A model generated the notes under the pieces. That model ran no database searches, was not told the DNA's origin, and saw nothing but the letters and a program-made list of their open reading frames with translations. The translations under genes and the position numbers were made by a program. A DNA stretch of 64,000 bases. Source: Siphonodentalium dalli. Lineage: Eukaryota > Mollusca > Scaphopoda > Gadilida > Siphonodentaliidae. Where the stretch lies: NCBI GenBank assembly GCA_032622095.1, contig CP136066.1, forward strand, positions 64,698,609 through 64,762,608, given 5' to 3'. The stretch's first letter is position 1. Every line of letters begins with the position of its first letter. Shown here in pieces: positions 56,875 to 64,000 of this stretch.

Positions 56875-58134
56875 GTGGTTCGGTAAACGGAACATGCAAT
56901 CACACCATGAATACACAATCTACAATGTAAAGAGTCACTTAATGATGCACGTTCGGATTTAACAAATTACTACAAAAGTTTTCTGATCAAATTTTCAGCT
57001 CACCAAGCAAGTTAAATTGAAAAATACTTTGAATCATCACCATTCGCATGGCACAGTCTTAGCGAAAATCCACAGAAGCATCCATCAGTTTTACTTTGCA
57101 AGCGAGTACCAAAAGTAATAATTCAGATCGCGCATAATTATCTGCAGCTTATGTGAAACTAAAGCGTGGACACTCTTTATTAAAAACCATCAGTGGAATT
57201 TTGCATGTTTAATGGTTTTAGGATTCCCTCGTACATTATTGACCAATGACACACGTGACCATTCAATGGGTCATTAGTTTCACGTGCGATGACCAACTTT
57301 CACCTTCACGTGTGGATCTGTACCGACATACGACGAAACGAGTCATCTGTGTTTTTGGATTCCGATATCTCTTAATTTTAGGACAACTGTTGATTTATGT
57401 TACACTTAAGTCGAATGTGTCGATACCAGTTCAGATTTCAGTAGATATGTTGAGTATTTTGTATACATATTGTTGACGGTCTTCTTTGCTTATCTGTTTT
57501 AGTTAGTGGTCATTTCGAGGCTACATATGGTTTGTATCTCCGTGGAATATAATCTTTTTTTTCCATATTTCAGACACACTTTGTGGACGATGTAGTATAT
57601 TGAAGACATATTAATTTTAACCAAATTCACCCCACATTGAGTGTTTTGCGTACACCACACTCTTCACTCACTGTATTATATCATAATATGGATTTTGGTT
57701 ACTAACAAGGCGTACGATCTTGACAATGATATCTATTTATGCTATATTTATGATTGGTATAAGAACAAAAGCTGTCTATATTTTAATATTCTTTCTGTTC
57801 ATGGCGGTTTAAAGGATGTGACTTTTTAAAACAGCAATACCGATCTCGAACGCCATTTTATATTTAATCCTTTCTTCGCTACACTCACTTAATATATGTT
57901 GCCCTGTAGGAAATGTTCAGAAAATCAAACTGAATTTGTTATATGAACTTGTTATTTACCACCAACTGTTATGAATACTTAGCATTCGGCAAACCATATC
58001 TCTTGTTCACTCAAATGTTACGTATCGTTGTTGTGATAGAAACTTGTTAAATGTTGCTATATGTAGCTCAATAAATTCAATTCAATTCATTCAATCGCAG
58101 AAGCGTGGAATTCCACCATAGAATCCACAGTTAA

Positions 58135-59312
58135 CGCCCACCCCTGTGATGTACATTAATATTAACGTCCACCCCTGTTATGTACATTAATATTAACGTC
58201 CACCCCTGTGATGTACATTTTTATTAACGTCCACCCCTGTGGTGTACATTTATATTAAAGTACATCCCTGTGATGCACATGCAATTTGTTATATGAACTT
58301 GTTATTTCCCACCAACTGTTATGAATACTTAGTATTCGGCAAACCATATCTCCTGTTCACTCAAATGTAACGTATCGTTGTTATGATAGAAACTTGTTAA
58401 ATGTTGCTATATGTATATTTATATTAACGTCCACCCATGTGATGTACATTTATATTAACGTCCACCCCCTGTGATGTACATTTATATTAACGTCCACCCC
58501 TGTGATGTACATTTATATTAACGTCCACCCATGTGATGTACATTTATATTAACGTCCACCCCTGTGATGCACATTTATATTAACGTCCACACCTGTGATG
58601 TACATTTATATTAACGCACTGTGGTGTACATTTATATTAACATCCTCCCCCTGTGATGTACATTTATATTAACGTCCACCCCTGTGATGTACATTTATAT
58701 TAACGTCCACCCCTGTGATGTACATTTATATTAACGTCCACCCATGTAATGTACATTTATATTAACGTCCACCCCTGTGATGCACATTTATATTAACGTC
58801 CACACCTGTGATGTACATTTATATTAACGCCCTGTGGTGTACATTTATATTAACGTCCACCCCATGTGATGTACATTTATGTTAACGTCCACCCGTGTGA
58901 TGTACATTTATATTAACATCCTCCCCATGTGATGTACATTTATATTAACATCCTCCCCATGTGATGTACATTTATATTAACGTCCACCCTGTGATGTACA
59001 TTTATGTTAACGTCCACCCGTGTGATGTACATTTATATTAAAGTCCACCCTTGTGATGTACATTTATATTAACGTCCACCCCTGTGATGTACATTTGTAT
59101 TAACGTCCACCCCTGTGATGTAGATTTATATTAACGTCCACCCCTGTTATGCACATTTATATTAACGTCCACACCTGTGATGTACATTTATATTAACGCC
59201 CTGTGGTGTACATTTATATTAACATCCTCCCCCTGTGATGTACATTTATATTAACGTCCACCCCTGTGATGTACATTTATATTAACGTCCACCCCTGTGA
59301 TGTACATTTATA
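58135..59312 (+). repeat. 31-bp minisatellite, block 1, copy 2 (expanded)
   Basis: This has the same start, interruption and end as copy 1, but about 29 units after the interruption instead of about 10. The extra units reproduce the variant order of block 2, after which the block 1 ending resumes. Confidence 0.95.
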
Positions 59313-59324
59313 TTATTACCACTT

Positions 59325-60011
59325 TAGAGGGCGTTCTCTAGTAGATTAACAGTATTTTACCCGAACGGTAAAAAGCCATAACGCCCGGCATCAAACCGGA
59401 TGCGGGCCGTTAACGATATTAACGGCCCGCATCCGGTTTGCGATTTGCTAGAAATCCAATCGAACGCAACCTTATTTCGGATTTCGGAATTTCTGTTAAA
59501 ACAAGTTTATAGTATATTATTACGAATAAAACTGAAATTTTACTGTAGTAGATGTAAATGATGTAATAACAGACCAACAACAAGTAAGTGTTACCTAACA
59601 AGTGGAATAAATTAGATTTCTGACTGAATTTTCGTTAGATATGTCCCTATTTTCGTGGTAAATAATATAATTAGTCACGTGACAATTTGTTTGACAACGA
59701 ACAGACGACACATGGTTTGAATTGTGATCGTTTTGAAAAAAAGAGTTATTACATGTATTTCATTTGACATATTGTTGCCTACTCACTCATCTATGTTCTA
59801 GTTGGGTTTCATTTCAGAAAGTGGTAATAATAGTAATAACTTGATTTTGTCGGGCATTATGGTTTATTAACGGCCCTCCAGAAATGATTAACAGCCCTCG
59901 GGCCATTAAAGGCCCTCGACTTCGTCTCGGGCCTTTAATGAACCCTCGGGCTGTTAATCATTTCTGGAGGGCCGTTAATAAACCATAACGCCCTCCAAAA
60001 TCAAGTTATTG
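59325..60011. repeat. Hairpin-bearing spacer between minisatellite blocks, copy 2
   Basis: This is a copy of 50731-51417, with both foldbacks intact (about 59393-59438 and 59834-60011). Confidence 0.8.
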
Positions 60012-60610
60012 GTATATTAACGTCCACCCATGTGATGTACATTTATATTAACGTCCACCCCTGTGATGCACATTTATATTAACGTCCACACCTGTGATGT
60101 ACATTTATATTAACGCCCTGTGGTGTACATTTATATTAACGTCCACCCCATGTGATGTACATTTATATTAACGTCCACCCGTGTGATGTACATTTATATT
60201 AACATCCTCCCCATGTGATGTACATTTATATTAACATCCTCCCCATGTGGTGTACATTTATATTAACATCCTCCCCATGTGATGTACATTTATATTAACG
60301 CCCACCCTGTGATGTACATTTATGTTAACGTCCACCCGTGTGATGTACATTTATATTAAAGTCCACCCTTGTGATGTACATTTATATTAACGTCCACCCC
60401 TGTGATGTACATTTGTATTAACGTCCACCCCTGTGATGTAGATTTATATTAACGTCCACCCCTGTTATGTACATTTATATTAACGTCCACCCATGTGGTG
60501 TACATTTATATTAACGTCCACCCCTGTGGTGTACATTTATATTAATGTCCACCAATATGATGTACATTTATAGTAACGTCCACCCCTGTGATGTGCGTTT
60601 ATATTTCAGC
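60012..60610 (+). repeat. 31-bp minisatellite, block 2, copy 2
   Basis: This matches 51418-52016 unit for unit at offset 8594. Confidence 0.95.
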
Positions 60611-61633
60611 CTCAATTAAAAGGACCCAAAATCCTCGCAGTGCGTAAAGGTAGAAACATATAAAGGTCTGTAAATACATCACTATTAAGCCATAAGGAGA
60701 ACAGGCATGCATAAAAAGATTATTGATAGTTCACGAATAACGAAATTTCATGTGTTGAAACCATTGTTATGTAAATTAAACTGTTACAGTGACTTGTCAA
60801 CATACATCGCTAATCGTGTAACAAGTTCAAATATAATAGTCTGAATATCATTTTTAGATTATTTTTCAATGCTTTTATTTGAGATTTTCCAATGTTTACC
60901 GTCAAATTTGAATTACACGTTGGTATCGTATTGCACTAACTGGTCTTTTATCCGTAATTCCACTGTAACCGTACTGTTTACGCAACACTTGGATCTACTT
61001 TAAACTACACAGATTGTGGGCAAATTATCCATTCTTGAAACACACTGGTTGAACATTCTAAGTGGACATCGTCACCCTGCTTGGTATGTTCAGTACTGGG
61101 GTGCTATATATACCTGCAAGCAAGTGGCCACAATCAACCTGCGTTTAGTTCTAAGATCAGTCACTAAAGTCACATGCATGTATCATATGCATGCAGTACT
61201 ATACTACTATGCGTATTTTATTCAGGGGCACGTGTAGCCGCCTATATCAATAGCTAACTCCGTAAAGGGGCAATTTTCAGTTATATAAATGCCGAAAAGG
61301 CAAAATTTTGAAGGCAATTTCCATGACCCATTACATATTAAACGGACATTATGTGTATTTGTCATTCTGTTGATTTCCGTTCTGCTAACCACAACATGTG
61401 TGTACAAGCAGTCCCAAATTAAAATCTTTCCGCCCAGGAAAATCTCTACTTTCACATCGTTGTTCGGTCATTCGGTTAGCAGAAAGCTGGATTATTCCTC
61501 TTCGATACAAGTTCAGTATGCTACACCACACCAAACCATTTAATGATGCATTATTTGTCAAAATAAGCACAATATGAAACAGATATATCAGTTAATTTGC
61601 CAAAAATTCATACTGGTCAACAGTATTTTTTCA

Positions 61634-62389
61634 ATGGTGAGTATGTCCCCTAACAACCGTTACCACCCCTGTAAGAATGAAATATATTACTTCTCCAGTC
61701 ATGCCCACGCTAATAACTATTATAGTTGTTTTCGTCAACAAAATGCTATATGGTGCAGTTTAGTTTTTAACAACATGCCATAATATCTGTCATATGCTGT
61801 CATATGTACATTTTTCAATTTCGTGTATGTCCATAGCAACCGTTACCACCCATGTTATTAAGACATATGGTAATTTTCCAGTCATTCCCACACAAACAAC
61901 AAATATTTTAATAGTTTTCACAATAACAATGTTACATGGTGTAGTTTAGATTGTTAAAACTGCCATAATTTCAGCCATGTGTGAATTACTTCAATTACGG
62001 GCGATGTCCCTAGCAACCGTTACCAACACTGTAAGTAAGAAATATGGTAATTGTTCAGTCATGTCCACATCAACAACAACTATTATAATTGTTTTCACCA
62101 CAAGGTCCTATATTGTTTAGTTTAATTTGTTAAAATTGCCATTAATATCGGTCATCTGTACATTTTTCGATGTTGGGTATGTCCCTAGCAACCGTTACCA
62201 TCCATGTAAGTAAGAAATACGGTTCATTTTCTATCAGATCCACATAAACAACAACTAATATAATTATTTTCATCATAAAATGATACGTGGCATAGTTTAG
62301 TTTGTACAAAAACTGCCATACTATTAGTCAATAGTCATATATGCATATCTTCGATTTCGGGTAGTTGCATAGCAACCGTTGCTAAGGAA
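61634..62389 (+). repeat. About 180-bp satellite, copy 2
   Basis: This is the duplicate of 53040-53795 in the second segmental unit. Confidence 0.85.
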
Positions 62390-63538
62390 GGACCTGCCAC
62401 GAATGTCTCCATATCTGAAAATAGTGCACGGGTAACGGATATGCCAAGTTTCATGCTTTTATCACCTTTTGCACAATTGTTACCCCAAGCGCCTGGACTA
62501 CAGTCATTTTGATATATCTAGAAGCAGATAAATTAATAACAATAGTCAAGATGAAGAACACGGCGTTGAAATTTGACTAAAACCAGATTTCATCGTGCTT
62601 ATTTACGAAAAATCCCATTTTAGCCAAAAAATAGAAAATCGTATATTTCACAAAAAGGCAACACCGACATGTTATCTGCTGTATCAATATGAAAATGTTG
62701 ACACATAATTCATAGTGTTAATCTTTCACATGACTCAATTCGAATAAGTGCCCACTAATAAATGTGTATAGAATATGTACCTGTATAGAGATAAAGGGAA
62801 TGTTATTCAGAGTACAGGATTCCAGTTTTCACTGATTTCATTAATTCAAAACAAATTACCCTGGTAACCACAACATCTACCTTATTCCAACAACGCTTTA
62901 TTATATTTATTACTGAGATCTAACACTTAAATTATTAACAAATAAAACTGGGAATTTTTATAAAATTGCATGAAATAATGATACATATCATGTTGTGATG
63001 GATTCCAGAATGCTCTCATTTTTCATCAAAAAAAGCAATTTTTACCCCAAAAATGAACCATGGAACATTGACATATTCCAAAATACGCTTACAAAATATG
63101 AACATATCCCCCATATATTGTTAGTTACGTTTCCGCCGAAAACAAGATGTAGATGTTACTTAGGCAGCTGGATTCCATTTTTCACTGGTTTGATTCATGA
63201 AAAAGCATATTTTACCAAAATAAAATGATAAAGTACACTATTACACGAAAAGATAACATATGTTAACCGCCGTATCAATAGGGATATTTTGATATATAAC
63301 TCAGTTTGTTACTCTTCCACATATATGACAGGATGAACACTTTATTGACTTTCTGATGTGAAAATATTACATCTTGGCAGGCATTTTGAAAACGGTTGCC
63401 ATGGAGACGGGAGAACCATTTGACGAAGTCTACCCAAAGTTTTTTGGAAGCCCTTGACCCAAGGTACATAACTTATTTCGAGTCTGCTCTAGAGCAAGAA
63501 AATCCTACGAGGGGTATAGGCTAGGGCCAGTATTACTA

Positions 63539-63724
63539 GGGTGATGAGTTTCCAGAATGATAACGGAATTTCCGGCCACAATGAGTAGGAATGGAACGAG
63601 AGAACATTCTCACATGTCAATCCAGATCCAGTAATTGTTGTGAAAGAGGCAATATTCCGTAACTGTAAAAATATTGGAAACCAAATAAGCATCATATGAT
63701 TCAACAAATGATTTGGTTCTTTGT
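63539..63724 (-). pseudogene. GPCR relic 3, duplicate copy
   Basis: This is the copy of relic 3 carried in the second unit of the tandem segmental duplication, offset 8594 from the first. Content and defects are the same. Confidence 0.7.
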
Positions 63725-64000
63725 GGCCAAAGAACCGTTCTGTTCTTGGTGAGGTGATTTGTGGAACCTATATTGCAAATCACCAAGGACTCAAATCCTA
63801 TAAAACTTGTGGTTCTTAGTCCACAAAGATACAAAATATTCAGCTATCTGGTAAATACTATATACGGTTTCAGTTATGGATCCATCCGTAAACCAAATAC
63901 TTTTGGGGCGTTGTTGTTGTTTGCTTCGCAAAGGTTTAATTTCATAAACTGAGACCTATATAGAGTCGATTTATCATCATTGTACGGACCATTTACCTAA

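Larger units (their letters stand above)
56658..64000. repeat. Segmental tandem duplication, copy 2 (runs off window)
   Basis: This is the second copy of the unit, starting inside GPCR C at codon 270. Substitutions seen by eye are few, for example near 57303, 57643 and 57957. The main difference is 582 extra bases in the first minisatellite block. Near-identity means a recent event or unmerged haplotypes in the assembly. Confidence 0.95.

Overview
This is eukaryotic nuclear DNA from an invertebrate. It is AT-rich, gene-poor and full of mobile elements. Intronless FMRFamide/peptide-receptor-like class A GPCR paralogues, many APE-type LINEs with short-repeat 3' tails, TTAA-flanked MITEs, a Helitron-like element and mollusc/annelid-style dispersed repeats suggest a marine lophotrochozoan. 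That assignment is an inference from style; no species marker was seen.

Host genes. The only host protein genes I can support are one GPCR family. There are three intact single-exon genes: A (11495-12589, +), B (39083-40135, -) and C (55852-56874, +). There is one 3' stump of C (48647-48862, +) and four decayed minus-strand fragments that keep the second extracellular loop to TM5/TM6 region (about 5.56-5.95, 47.25-47.64, 54.95-55.13 and 63.54-63.72 kb). A, B and C share 5' and 3' flanking sequence, so they arose by DNA-level duplication.

Layout. 0-3.7 kb: degenerate tandem repeats, a TTAA-flanked MITE (1957-2444) and a palindromic MITE (3142-3506). 3.7-8.3 kb: a TA-flanked inverted-repeat element (3769-5532), a GPCR relic, and a long array of short dyad motifs. 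8.3-13.2 kb: featureless DNA, then GPCR A with a TTAA-type MITE exactly at its stop codon. 13.2-20.4 kb: degenerate repeats, another palindromic MITE (18029-18482) and a cluster of TTAGTCA/TGACTAA dyads. 20.4-38 kb: a LINE graveyard, including one LINE with an uninterrupted 1193-residue endonuclease/reverse transcriptase ORF (28499-32080, -). 38-42 kb: a TTAA-flanked MITE, GPCR B and a double-hairpin element. 42-46.8 kb: LINE remnants, a tandem-repeat element and a Helitron-like element. 47.1-48.64 kb: a second copy of the 3.7-7.1 kb region that lacks the inserted element. 48.65-64 kb: two copies of an about 8 kb tandem segmental duplication carrying the GPCR 3' end, a 31-bp minisatellite, large hairpins and a 180-bp satellite. 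Copy 2 runs off the window.

The best signals are structural. Empty paralogous sites date two insertions. One minisatellite block appears to have been enlarged with units from the neighbouring block. A self-complementary core recurs inside MITEs with different outer ends. Spacing predicts a further GPCR copy just beyond position 64000.
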